Origin: Leptofilum sp041987425 | GTDB lineage: Bacteria > Chloroflexota > Anaerolineae > Promineifilales > Promineifilaceae | DNA length: 6,849 nt | Reading direction: 5' to 3' | Assembly: GCA_041987425.1 (NCBI GenBank) | Contig: JBHIWP010000329.1 | Coordinates: 1-6,849 of the forward strand | Shown here: positions 1-5,786 of the stretch, one piece after another | Layout of the letters: each line of letters opens with the position of its first letter | Position numbering within the stretch: the stretch's first letter is position 1 | Translations under genes and position numbers: made by a program | The notes under the pieces: model-generated | What the model was told of the DNA's origin: nothing | Database searches by the model: none | Seen by the model: only the letters and a program-made list of their open reading frames with translations

Positions 1-365
1 ACAAAGGCCCTTTCTGGCAGTTCGGGATGAGGAATGGTTAACTTTTCGGTTTCAATTATATGGTTGGCGTAAAAAAGGAGGTCGATATCAATGAGGCGGG
101 GTCCCCAGCGCTCCCCTGACACACGTCCGATTTCTTTTTCCAGGCTTTTGAGGAGAGCAAGTAACTCTTTGGGGGGCAAATCGGTGCTGGCAGACAGGCA
201 CATGTTCAAAAAGTCTGGCTGGTCCGTCAGACCCCAGGGCGGGGTCTGGTAAATGGGGGATACGGCCGTAACCGCAAGCTTGCTGGCTAAGCCGGAGACT
301 GCCGCCCGCAAATTAGCTGCGCGATCTCCCAAATTTGTCCCCAATCCCAGATAAACTGTGTGCAT
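1..365 (-). CDS. folK: 2-amino-4-hydroxy-6-hydroxymethyldihydropteridine pyrophosphokinase (HPPK), N-terminal part, cut by window edge
   Basis: HPPK transfers pyrophosphate from ATP to 6-hydroxymethyl-7,8-dihydropterin, the step before dihydropteroate synthase in folate synthesis; it is cytosolic. I translated the minus strand by hand: about 121 complete codons are visible and the frame is still open at position 1, so the C-terminus lies outside. The N-terminus MHTVYLGLGTNLGDR is the usual HPPK start. YQTPPWG (residues 39-45) followed by DQPDFLN (48-54) matches the pterin-binding region. RWGPRLIDIDLLF (86-98) fits the HPPK signature, with D93 and D95 as the expected Mg2+ ligands. IPHPEL (111-116) is the conserved segment near the usual C-terminal third. 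The ATG at 363-365 is chosen for its N-terminal match; no clear Shine-Dalgarno precedes it. A strong promoter at 428-456 suggests separate transcription from the dagK operon. One ACGGCCGT palindrome lies inside (262-269). Confidence 0.95.
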   Translation of the reverse strand, partial: MHTVYLGLGTNLGDRAANLRAAVSGLASKLAVTAVSPIYQTPPWGLTDQPDFLNMCLSASTDLPPKELLALLKSLEKEIGRVSGERWGPRLIDIDLLFYANHIIETEKLTIPHPELPERAF

Positions 366-377
366 AGTGGCCCGTTG

Positions 378-391
378 TTAACTTTAGTTAA
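378..391 (-). promoter_or_regulatory. inverted repeat in folK leader, next to the start codon
   Basis: TTAACT and AGTTAA form a perfect 6-bp inverted repeat with a 2-nt centre, ending 12 nt upstream of the folK ATG. This is where a Shine-Dalgarno would be expected, yet no good one is visible. It could be an operator or a weak fold over the initiation region. A 2-nt loop cannot form a tight RNA hairpin without opening a base pair, so a DNA-binding site is the better reading if it is functional at all. Confidence 0.25.
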
Positions 392-407
392 ATCTTACAA
401 AATGTGG

Positions 408-420
408 CCGTGTCTCACGG
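408..420 (-). promoter_or_regulatory. 5'-terminal stem-loop of the predicted folK transcript
   Basis: The minus strand reads CCGTG-AGA-CACGG, a perfect 5-bp stem with a 3-nt loop. It begins one nucleotide after the predicted transcription start (about 421). It could act as a 5'-end stabilising hairpin or, as DNA, as a short dyad operator at the start site. It is not followed by a T-run, so it is not a terminator. The stem is short and chance is possible. Confidence 0.4.
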
Positions 421-427
421 TGCAAAG

Positions 428-456
428 TTTATAACACAGCGCGTCATTAGTGTCAA
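428..456 (-). promoter_or_regulatory. sigma70-type promoter for folK
   Basis: On the minus strand there is a perfect -35 TTGACA (451-456), a 17-nt spacer and a -10 TATAAA (428-433, 5 of 6 consensus). The expected start of transcription is the A at about 421, giving a leader of about 56 nt before the folK ATG at 365. It is the closest match to consensus in the window and is directed at folK, which suggests steady housekeeping expression independent of the upstream lipid operon. The position of the start point is inferred from spacing only. Confidence 0.75.
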
Positions 457-531
457 TACTCAAACAAGCAGATTAGAGAATCGTATTTATTTTTTCCTGC
501 TACACAAGAGGAGAACTGTACTGAAAGGAAG

Positions 532-1422
532 CTAGCTTTTTAATAAGGTAAGCTTGCCGGGCAAAATTTGGTATTCAATTTGCGTAGCCGCCTCCGCCAC
601 TATCTCGCCGTCGGCGTGGATGGGGGTGCCTGGCGTGCTGGTAATGCTGATGTGGCGGGTACGGCCGTACACCACCTGCGGATGAAAAATATGCGTCTTG
701 CAGAACAGCCGCAGCAAGATAGCCAGCACCGTCAGCTTGGGCACCTTGGGAGCAAAGACAAAATCAAAGAGGCCATCGTCTACGGCCGCGTTTGGCGCCA
801 TATAAAAACCACCCGTGCGCGGCCCATTGCACACAGACAATAAGTAAGTTGGGCCCGTGTGGCTGCCATCATCCCACTGCACCTGCATATCCCACGCCTT
901 CAGCTTCACCAGACCACGCACCAAAGCCACCACGTAGCGCAGTTCGCCAGACAACCGCTTCATGCGAATATTTTCCAGGGTAATCATCGGCTCCATTGCT
1001 ACCGCACAGTTGTTGATGAAAAAGTGATCGTTAATGCGCCCGGCATCAATCTGGCGCGTGCGCCCTGCGGCGATAATTTGCGCCGCCGCCTCTAAGTCGC
1101 GAGGCAGCCCAACCATGTCGCTAAAGTCGTTGGCCGTGCCAATGGGCATGACGCCAAAAGGCACCGTTGGGCCCTCTCCAGCTGCCCGCAGCAGGCCGTT
1201 AGCCACTTCGCTGAGGGTGCCGTCCCCCCCGGCTGCCACCACTGCATCATACCCTTCGGCAACGGCCGCTTCCGCCAGAGCAATGCCTTCACCTGCTTTT
1301 TCTGTCGAGACGATGTCTGGAGACAGGTCAACGGCCGCAAAGGCTGCCCGTACTTCATCAAGCCGCGCTTTGGCTCGCCAACGGTTGGCGTATGGATTCA
1401 AAATGAGCTTAATTTTCTTCAT
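532..1422 (-). CDS. diacylglycerol kinase family lipid kinase (DagK/YegS/LCB5 type)
   Basis: Members of this family phosphorylate diacylglycerol or related lipids with ATP, returning diacylglycerol to phosphatidic acid for phospholipid synthesis; they act at the inner face of the membrane. At 296 residues it has family length. Visible motifs are the N-terminal ILNPYAN (7-13), the nucleotide-binding GGDGT (65-69) with N75 downstream, GTANDF (95-100), CNGPRTGGFYMAP (198-210), DDGLFDF (215-221) and the catalytic-region ADGE (270-273). The segment FINNCAVAMEP (135-145) departs from the more usual glycine-rich sequence at this point, so the exact lipid substrate is uncertain. The ATG at 1420-1422 gives MKKIKLILNP, a typical family start, and overlaps the preceding phosphodiesterase gene by 14 bp, which suggests translational coupling; no strong Shine-Dalgarno is seen. 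It is the last gene of the operon. Family assignment is secure; diacylglycerol specificity is inferred. Confidence 0.92.
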   Translation of the reverse strand: MKKIKLILNPYANRWRAKARLDEVRAAFAAVDLSPDIVSTEKAGEGIALAEAAVAEGYDAVVAAGGDGTLSEVANGLLRAAGEGPTVPFGVMPIGTANDFSDMVGLPRDLEAAAQIIAAGRTRQIDAGRINDHFFINNCAVAMEPMITLENIRMKRLSGELRYVVALVRGLVKLKAWDMQVQWDDGSHTGPTYLLSVCNGPRTGGFYMAPNAAVDDGLFDFVFAPKVPKLTVLAILLRLFCKTHIFHPQVVYGRTRHISITSTPGTPIHADGEIVAEAATQIEYQILPGKLTLLKS

Positions 1423-2140
1423 GGCTAAACAACGCGTTGCGGAGTAAAAGAGGCTGATTGGTAATAATAGCGTGAACGCCCAAAGCGTGTAGCCGCTGTG
1501 CCTCTGCCGGATCGTCTACGGTCCAAACGTGCACGCGCCAGCCCTTTTTCTGTGCCCAGGCCATATATTTTGCATCAACCAAACGGTAGTGAGGATGGAC
1601 TGCCTGGCTGGCTGCCAATAAATATTTGTATTTTAGAGCGTTGGTATACCCCAGGTGAGCTACCCAGGTAGACCGGGTAAGGTGGCGTCTCGCGCGCCAC
1701 ACTTCCAGCGGGTTAAATGACGAAACAACGGTCTGACTCTCCACATGATGGGCCTGAATACGGTCGGCTACGGCAGCGGCCAGGCCAGTATCCTGCAAGG
1801 CGGCCGTTTTCAGTTCCACATTGTATAAGAAGTTGGGGCCAAGCGTTTCAAAAACCTCATCCAGCGTAGGAATCGTTTGCCCTTGCCCCGCATCCAACGC
1901 CTGCAATTGGGCCAACGGCAGTTTGCGCACCGACCCATATCCGTTGGTCGTTCGTTCCAGTTGACTGTCGTGAATGACGACGGGCCAACCGTCCGCCGAA
2001 AGATGCACATCCAATTCGATGCCGTCGGCGTCCTGAGCCTGTGCCAGGGCAAACGCCGCCAGCGTGTTTTCCGGTGCTTCCGCACTGGCCCCCCGATGAC
2101 CAATGAGTAACGGCCGTTGCGCAGAAGACCAATCCATCAT
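1409..2140 (-). CDS. glycerophosphodiester phosphodiesterase (GDPD/UgpQ family)
   Basis: GDPDs hydrolyse glycerophosphodiesters, the deacylated head groups of phospholipids, to glycerol-3-phosphate and an alcohol. At 243 residues this is a single-domain TIM barrel of the UgpQ size class. Key residues are visible: IGHRG (13-17, catalytic His15), ENT (24-26), ELDVH (42-46, metal ligands Glu42 and Asp44), HD (57-58, second catalytic His57), NVELKT (107-112) and VHVWTVDD (203-210). Near the C-terminus GVHAIITN (221-228) has Asn where many members have Asp; this variant occurs in the family and should not abolish activity. No signal peptide is seen, so it is probably cytosolic. The gene starts 3 nt after the ATPase stop (TAG-CCA-ATG), and its end overlaps the lipid kinase start. 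Two ATGs stand side by side, so Met2 could be the true start. Together with the kinase it suggests recycling of phospholipid breakdown products. Confidence 0.94.
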   Translation of the reverse strand: MMDWSSAQRPLLIGHRGASAEAPENTLAAFALAQAQDADGIELDVHLSADGWPVVIHDSQLERTTNGYGSVRKLPLAQLQALDAGQGQTIPTLDEVFETLGPNFLYNVELKTAALQDTGLAAAVADRIQAHHVESQTVVSSFNPLEVWRARRHLTRSTWVAHLGYTNALKYKYLLAASQAVHPHYRLVDAKYMAWAQKKGWRVHVWTVDDPAEAQRLHALGVHAIITNQPLLLRNALFSHEEN

Positions 2141-2143
2141 TGG

Positions 2144-3454
2144 CTAAAGCTCTACAAAGTACGAATCGGCGGCCTTGTCAATTAGCTCTTTTGTTAGCTG
2201 CGGCTTCACGCCCAGGTAATCGGCAATATCCATTAGCTGGTCCAAAATATCGCGTGGGTGGTTGGCACGCAGCTTTTGGTTGCGCTTGATGTAATATTCT
2301 TGCAGCAGATAGCGCACGCCCTGTTCATCATACTCCACGCGCCGCCGCTCACACACCCGCTTAAAGATCTCGCGGTAGCCGTCAAACGTCGGTGACGTAA
2401 CTTCAATCTTATGGCGAATACGGCGCAAAAATGCCTCATCCACCAGGTCACGCGGAGGCAGATTCGTGGAGAAAACAATCAATACTTCGAACGGAACTTC
2501 AACTTTGCGCCCGGTATGCAGCGCCAGGAAATCGATCTGCTTTTCCATGGGCACAATCCAACGATTCAGCAGGTCGCGAGGGCGCACCTGCTGCCGCCCA
2601 AAGTCGTCGATGAGAAACATGCCACCGTTGGCCTTCATCTGGAAGGGGGCTTCATAATATTTATTGGTGGGATCGTAAATAAGCTCCAGTCCGTCCAGCG
2701 TCAGCTCACCGCCCACCATGATCACGGGCCGCTTGATGCGTATCCAGCGGGCGTCGCCGCGACGCGGCCCTAGCTGCCCGGTAGCCATTTTCCGCTCCAC
2801 GTCCGGCACGGCCACGTGATTAATTTCATCAAACACCTTGATTATTTGACCATCAACCTCTACGGCATAGGGAATATACATGTCGCTGGTCAAAATCATA
2901 CGGCCGATACTCTCGGCAATAGTTGTTTTACCGTTCCCAGGCGGTCCATACAAGAAGATTGACTTTCCAGAGTTTGCTGCCGGGCCGATCTTACCAAAAA
3001 CGGATTCTTCAAGGATCAGGTGAGACAGCGACTGCTGCATCATTTTCGGGCTCACTTTTAGCCGATTACCGCCCTGCGCTTTAATGGCAGCCACGTAGTT
3101 ATCCCAGGGCACGGGTGCGGCACCCACATACGTTGTTCGTTCTAGCTGCTCTCGCGCGCGTTCAGCCCCTTTGCTGGTGATGGAGTATTGGTAAGTGGCG
3201 GCACCCAACCCACCCGAGCCTTTAACTTCGCACATCTGCTCTCGCTTGAGAAATTCCATGACGGTGCTCACAACCGTGGCAAATGGCAGGTGCATATATT
3301 CGGCAATGTCGTGGCCGGTAAGCTGCCCCCGAAAATACATAATTTTGAGAGCCAAATCTTGTAAAAAGCCCTGAGATAACCCGGTATCTTCAATCCCTTT
3401 TATTGCTGGTGGCTCCCAATCAAGCCTATGTGGACCAGGTCCTGCTGTGCTCAT
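2144..3454 (-). CDS. winged-helix/AAA ATPase of unknown function (MoxR-like)
   Basis: A 436-residue ATPase. Residues about 27-110 look like a winged-helix DNA- or protein-binding domain: helices around 28-50 and 59-72, then a wing with TYQYSITSKG (87-96) and a charged helix. The ATPase core follows: Walker A GPPGNGKTT (170-178), Walker B-like FLIDDFGRQ (280-288), sensor-1 STN (329-331) and a probable arginine-finger region FLRRIRHKI (342-350), then a helical lid to the end. About 100 residues separate Walker A from Walker B, longer than usual, so an insertion is present near 190-270. I recall similar unnamed ATPases in other bacterial phyla but know no assigned role. The start is supported by GGAG (3463-3466) 8 nt before the ATG. 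It heads an operon with the two lipid genes. A regulator or remodelling ATPase is possible; no DNA target or substrate can be read from sequence. Confidence 0.85.
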   Translation of the reverse strand: MSTAGPGPHRLDWEPPAIKGIEDTGLSQGFLQDLALKIMYFRGQLTGHDIAEYMHLPFATVVSTVMEFLKREQMCEVKGSGGLGAATYQYSITSKGAERAREQLERTTYVGAAPVPWDNYVAAIKAQGGNRLKVSPKMMQQSLSHLILEESVFGKIGPAANSGKSIFLYGPPGNGKTTIAESIGRMILTSDMYIPYAVEVDGQIIKVFDEINHVAVPDVERKMATGQLGPRRGDARWIRIKRPVIMVGGELTLDGLELIYDPTNKYYEAPFQMKANGGMFLIDDFGRQQVRPRDLLNRWIVPMEKQIDFLALHTGRKVEVPFEVLIVFSTNLPPRDLVDEAFLRRIRHKIEVTSPTFDGYREIFKRVCERRRVEYDEQGVRYLLQEYYIKRNQKLRANHPRDILDQLMDIADYLGVKPQLTKELIDKAADSYFVEL

Positions 3455-3462
3455 ATATAATT

Positions 3463-3466
3463 CTCC
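3463..3466 (-). promoter_or_regulatory. Shine-Dalgarno of the AAA ATPase gene
   Basis: GGAG lies 8 nt upstream of the ATG at 3452-3454 and decides that start. The spacer is AT-rich (AATTATAT), favourable for an open initiation region. Confidence 0.6.
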
Positions 3467-3515
3467 GTGAAATCTTTGCCACTACGGTAAACGAATGGAG
3501 TGATAGTGAACTCGT

Positions 3516-3544
3516 ATTGTAGTTCGCCTAAATCATTTTCACAA
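3516..3544 (-). promoter_or_regulatory. candidate sigma70 promoter of the ATPase-GDPD-lipid kinase operon
   Basis: The minus strand has -35 TTGTGA (3539-3544, 4 of 6), exactly 17 nt, then -10 TACAAT (3516-3521, 5 of 6). Transcription would begin near 3509, leaving a leader of about 55 nt before the ATG at 3454. It lies between the pyruvate kinase stop and the ATPase start, as expected for an independent operon. An inverted repeat, GAACT-N8-AGTTC (3508-3525), overlaps the -10 box and the start point and could be a repressor site. Confidence 0.45.
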
Positions 3545-3563
3545 GCGCATTATAAGCAGGTCG

Positions 3564-4976
3564 TCAGGCTATTTCATGAACCTGAATAAGGTTCGTTTGG
3601 CCCTGTTGACCAAAGGGCACACCGGCCGTAATGACCAGTTTATCCCCTGGGTTCAAGTTATAGCGGAGCATTGCTTCGGCCGTTTTTTCCAGCATTTCAT
3701 CCGTGTTGGTGAAGTCTGGCACCAATACACACTCAACGCCCCACACCAAAGAAAGCTTACGACGAGTTCGCTCCAATGGCGACACAGCCATGACGGCCGT
3801 TGGTGGGCGGTGGCGGGCAATCTGTGTGGCCGTGTAGCCAGACATGGTGGCGCTTACGATGGCGCGCGCGCCTGTCTGCTCAGCAACATCGCAACAAGCG
3901 GCGCTAATGGCCTGCGTCACCGTGTGAGACTTCGCCGCTTCGGCCTGTCGCCGGTTGCGCCATTCATTGTATGGGAAGGCACCCTCTATAATCTCGCTGA
4001 TTTGCTTCATCATCAGTACCGATTCAACCGGATAATGTCCAGAAGCGGTCTCGCCAGAGAGCATAACGGCGTCAGTGCCGTCTAGAATGGCGTTGGCGAC
4101 ATCACTGGCTTCAGCGCGCGTAGGCCGGGGATGTTCGACCATAGATTGCAGCATCTGCGTGGCGGTGATCACGGGCTTGCCGACAGCGTTGCAGGTATTG
4201 ATAATGCGCTTTTGCAGCAGCGGCACTTCCTGAGGCTGAACCTCAATGCCCAGGTCGCCGCGGGCAACCATCATGCCGTCAGCCGCATCTCGAATCTCTT
4301 CCAAATGCGTAATTGCCTCACTCTTTTCAATTTTAGCAATGATGGGAATTTGCACGCCTTCTTCTTGCATCAAGCCGCGCAGCTCTTCGATGTCTGCGGC
4401 CGTTCGCACAAAAGACAGGGCCACATAGTCCAGCTCCAGCTTGCAAACCAGCTTCAAATCCTCTTTGTCCTTCTCGGTGATGCTGGAAATTGGCAGATCG
4501 GTACCGGGCGCATTGACGCCTTTGCGCGACTCCAGCAGGCCTGCCACGGTCGTGATGCAGCGAAGGGCATCGCCCATTTTTTCGGCAACGGTAAACTCTA
4601 CCTCGCCGTCGCCAATGACCAGACGTGCACCTGGCTTAATCACTTCAATCAGATCGGGATGGGGCATGTGGATCATAGCAGGCTGCCCTCGATGGGGCGT
4701 CAGAACAACCTCTTCACCGACTGAGAGCTGGATACCGCCCGTCTTTACATGCCCCAGACGAAGCTTAGGGCCCTGTAAATCACCGAGTATGCCCAGAACT
4801 TTGTTTTCACTTTCCGCAACTTCACGGAGCATCTTAACGGTTTCGGTGTGCTGTTCGTGGTTGCCGTGGGAGAAATTGATTCGGGCCACGCGCATGCCAG
4901 CGGCAATCATGCGGCGAATGGTTTCGGGGTTGTCAGAAGCGGGGCCAATGGTGGCTACAATCTTTGTTCGGGCCAT
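3564..4976 (-). CDS. pyk: pyruvate kinase
   Basis: Pyruvate kinase makes pyruvate and ATP from phosphoenolpyruvate and ADP, the last step of glycolysis; it is a cytosolic homotetramer. From the ATG at 4974-4976 the protein has 470 residues, the standard bacterial length without an extra C-terminal PEP-utiliser domain. Visible motifs are MARTKIVATIGPAS at the start, RINFSHG (32-38), GDLQGPKLRLG (65-75), LSFVRTAADI (187-196), the active-site signature IIAKIEKSEAI (212-222; catalytic Lys215, Mg2+ ligand Glu217), ARGDLGIE (238-245; Mg2+ ligand Asp241) and ITATQMLQSM (270-279). The C-terminal allosteric-type domain covers about 340-470. The frame extends upstream to a TTG at 4991, but AAGGA (4983-4987) sits 6 nt before the ATG, making the ATG the better start. 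No other gene of the pathway is adjacent, so it is probably monocistronic. No intrinsic terminator was found after its stop. Confidence 0.97.
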   Translation of the reverse strand: MARTKIVATIGPASDNPETIRRMIAAGMRVARINFSHGNHEQHTETVKMLREVAESENKVLGILGDLQGPKLRLGHVKTGGIQLSVGEEVVLTPHRGQPAMIHMPHPDLIEVIKPGARLVIGDGEVEFTVAEKMGDALRCITTVAGLLESRKGVNAPGTDLPISSITEKDKEDLKLVCKLELDYVALSFVRTAADIEELRGLMQEEGVQIPIIAKIEKSEAITHLEEIRDAADGMMVARGDLGIEVQPQEVPLLQKRIINTCNAVGKPVITATQMLQSMVEHPRPTRAEASDVANAILDGTDAVMLSGETASGHYPVESVLMMKQISEIIEGAFPYNEWRNRRQAEAAKSHTVTQAISAACCDVAEQTGARAIVSATMSGYTATQIARHRPPTAVMAVSPLERTRRKLSLVWGVECVLVPDFTNTDEMLEKTAEAMLRYNLNPGDKLVITAGVPFGQQGQTNLIQVHEIA

Positions 4977-4982
4977 GCGATT

Positions 4983-4987
4983 TCCTT
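4983..4987 (-). promoter_or_regulatory. Shine-Dalgarno of pyk, decides the ATG start
   Basis: AAGGA stands 6 nt before the ATG at 4974-4976. It lies inside the five-codon extension that a TTG start at 4989-4991 would add, so the TTG is very unlikely to be the start. The resulting N-terminus MARTKIVATIGP matches family members. Confidence 0.7.
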
Positions 4988-5065
4988 GCAACAGTTTACA
5001 GTTAGTTCGTATTCGTAAACCACAAAATTTTTACAAAACCTGGTGGCTGTTAATGGTTTAGATAA

Positions 5066-5094
5066 ATGGTATCCCAAGCAGATAACCCTAACAA
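5066..5094 (-). promoter_or_regulatory. possible sigma70 promoter of pyk
   Basis: The minus strand has TTGTTA (5089-5094, 4 of 6), a 17-nt spacer and TACCAT (5066-5071, 4 of 6). The leader would be about 80 nt. Spacing is ideal and placement sensible, but both boxes are imperfect and the region is AT-rich, so a chance match is possible. It resembles the promoter proposed for the ATPase operon in layout (TTGTNA-N17-TACNAT). Confidence 0.3.
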
Positions 5095-5150
5095 GCCGTA
5101 TTCGTTGTGCTTTAATTATGTAACTCACGCTACGCAGCCTCGCTGGAAGA

Positions 5151-5163
5151 AACCCCAAGGGTT
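5151..5163 (-). repeat. short hairpin A in the spacer upstream of pyk
   Basis: AACCC-CAA-GGGTT on the plus strand (AACCC-TTG-GGGTT on the minus) is a perfect 5-bp stem with a 3-nt loop. The minus strand continues TCTTCC, only mildly T-rich. It shares its stem with hairpin B at 5198-5212, 48 bp away centre to centre. It lies 93-105 nt past the stop of the small membrane protein gene, so a weak terminator is possible; a repeated regulatory or REP-like site is the alternative. Confidence 0.4.
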
Positions 5164-5197
5164 ATATCGAATGAGCGCCACTCCCTAGTTTTCAGGC

Positions 5198-5212
5198 AAA
5201 CCCGTGGGGTTT
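5198..5212 (-). repeat. short hairpin B in the spacer upstream of pyk
   Basis: AAACCC-GTG-GGGTTT is a perfect 6-bp stem with a 3-nt loop, starting 44 nt past the stop at 5256. On the minus strand it is followed by GCCTG rather than a T-run, so it is not a classical intrinsic terminator. It matches hairpin A in stem sequence and loop length. The pair could end or process the exporter transcript, or mark an intergenic repeat. Confidence 0.4.
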
Positions 5213-5255
5213 ACAAGGCTAAACATCTGTCAAGTAAGGGCATAAGCAAAGCAGG

Positions 5256-5786
5256 CTAATCTGGCAAAAAGAGAATCTGAAAGAGCGTTTTTGGGCCGGT
5301 GCTAATTTGAAGAGAGATGGGAGAGCTCGGGGATGTTGACCAATGTGGGGGCATCGCCACAATAAGATAGCCCTTGCCAGGCAGGGCAGGCAACAAATTT
5401 TGCCACTGGTCGGATTCAGCTATATTTCCATTAGAAGCAGGAAGAATCTGTTTTATTGAGGTGGCCCACTGCTGTTGTGCATTTTCCAGACGCAGCGTCG
5501 CTGTTTGGTTAACGGTGTAGCCAACAAGCTGCTCGGCAGGCAATGCCACCGCCAAAACTGGTTCAACCGCGTCTGGCTCCAGGTAATATGCTTGCGTTGC
5601 GGTAAAAACGGCCGTTTGCCGCGTCAGCAACCACCCAAAAGCCCCCACAACGAAAAAGAACAGCAGCCAAAACGCAGGCAACAGGGCGAATGCGCGAAAT
5701 TTCCCCAGCTCAAACGGCTCATCTAACAACGTGGCAGGCTGCCTTGCGACATCACGCCGAAAGAGCGGCTGCTTTTTCTCCGTCAC
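5256..5786 (-). CDS. single-span membrane protein, probably a minimal HlyD-like adaptor of the adjacent exporter
   Basis: A 176-residue protein with a polar, basic N-terminus (1-30), one strong transmembrane segment (about 31-54, rich in Phe, Leu and Trp) and an outer domain to the end. VLAVALPAEQLVGYTVNQTATLRL (77-100), then a run of polar residues and IKQILPA (111-117), resembles the beta-barrel part of HlyD-type membrane fusion proteins. The lipoyl halves and coiled-coil hairpin of a full adaptor are absent, so it is much shorter than usual. The GTG start overlaps the ABC transporter stop (GTGA, 5783-5786) and is preceded by GGAG (5795-5798) at 8 nt, so the two are translationally coupled. 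That context supports a role in export. The HlyD relation is inferred from pattern, not from a search; an unrelated accessory subunit is possible. Confidence 0.6.
   Translation of the reverse strand: MTEKKQPLFRRDVARQPATLLDEPFELGKFRAFALLPAFWLLFFFVVGAFGWLLTRQTAVFTATQAYYLEPDAVEPVLAVALPAEQLVGYTVNQTATLRLENAQQQWATSIKQILPASNGNIAESDQWQNLLPALPGKGYLIVAMPPHWSTSPSSPISLQISTGPKTLFQILFLPD

Larger units (their letters stand above)
366..531. other. intergenic region between dagK-type gene and folK
   Basis: This 166-bp spacer is AT-richer than its flanks and holds no credible ORF. It carries the folK promoter, a short hairpin at the predicted transcript start and an inverted repeat close to the folK start codon, each listed separately. 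I looked for an intrinsic terminator for the operon ending at 532 and found none: the minus strand after the stop lacks a GC-rich stem followed by a T-run. A 10-bp loopless palindrome, AAGCTAGCTT (529-538), overlaps the stop codon but is not a terminator. Confidence 0.7.

Noticed and set aside
366..427. Folate-type riboswitch in the folK leader
   Set aside because: The predicted leader is only about 56 nt, with a 5-bp hairpin, too short and simple for known folate riboswitches.
529..538. AAGCTAGCTT palindrome at the lipid kinase stop as a terminator
   Set aside because: It has no loop and no T-run follows it on the transcribed strand.
1034..1447. 137-codon open frame on the plus strand opposite the lipid kinase
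   Set aside because: Shadow frame, Ala/Ser/Arg-rich, covering the GGDGT and GTANDF coding sequence of the real gene.
2824..2844. VFDE in the AAA ATPase (residues 207-210) as a Walker B
   Set aside because: It is only about 30 residues after Walker A. The LIDDFGR segment (281-287) has the right relation to sensor-1 and is the better Walker B.
3549..3554. Perfect TATAAT on the minus strand just after the pyk stop
   Set aside because: The position 17 nt upstream reads CATGAA, a poor -35, and no TG is placed for an extended -10. The TTGTGA-N17-TACAAT pair nearby is the better promoter.
4131..4724. 197-codon open frame on the plus strand opposite pyk
   Set aside because: Shadow of the pyruvate kinase gene; no motif, no ribosome binding site recognised, composition rich in His, Gln and Asn.
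4441..5061. 206-codon open frame on the plus strand opposite pyk
   Set aside because: It is antisense to a clear pyruvate kinase gene, its translation has no recognisable domain and is rich in Arg, Ser and Pro as expected from a shadow frame.
4955..5158. 67-codon minus-strand frame running from the spacer into the pyk start
   Set aside because: It would overlap the start of pyk in another frame, has no recognisable domain and uses sequence better explained as promoter and leader.
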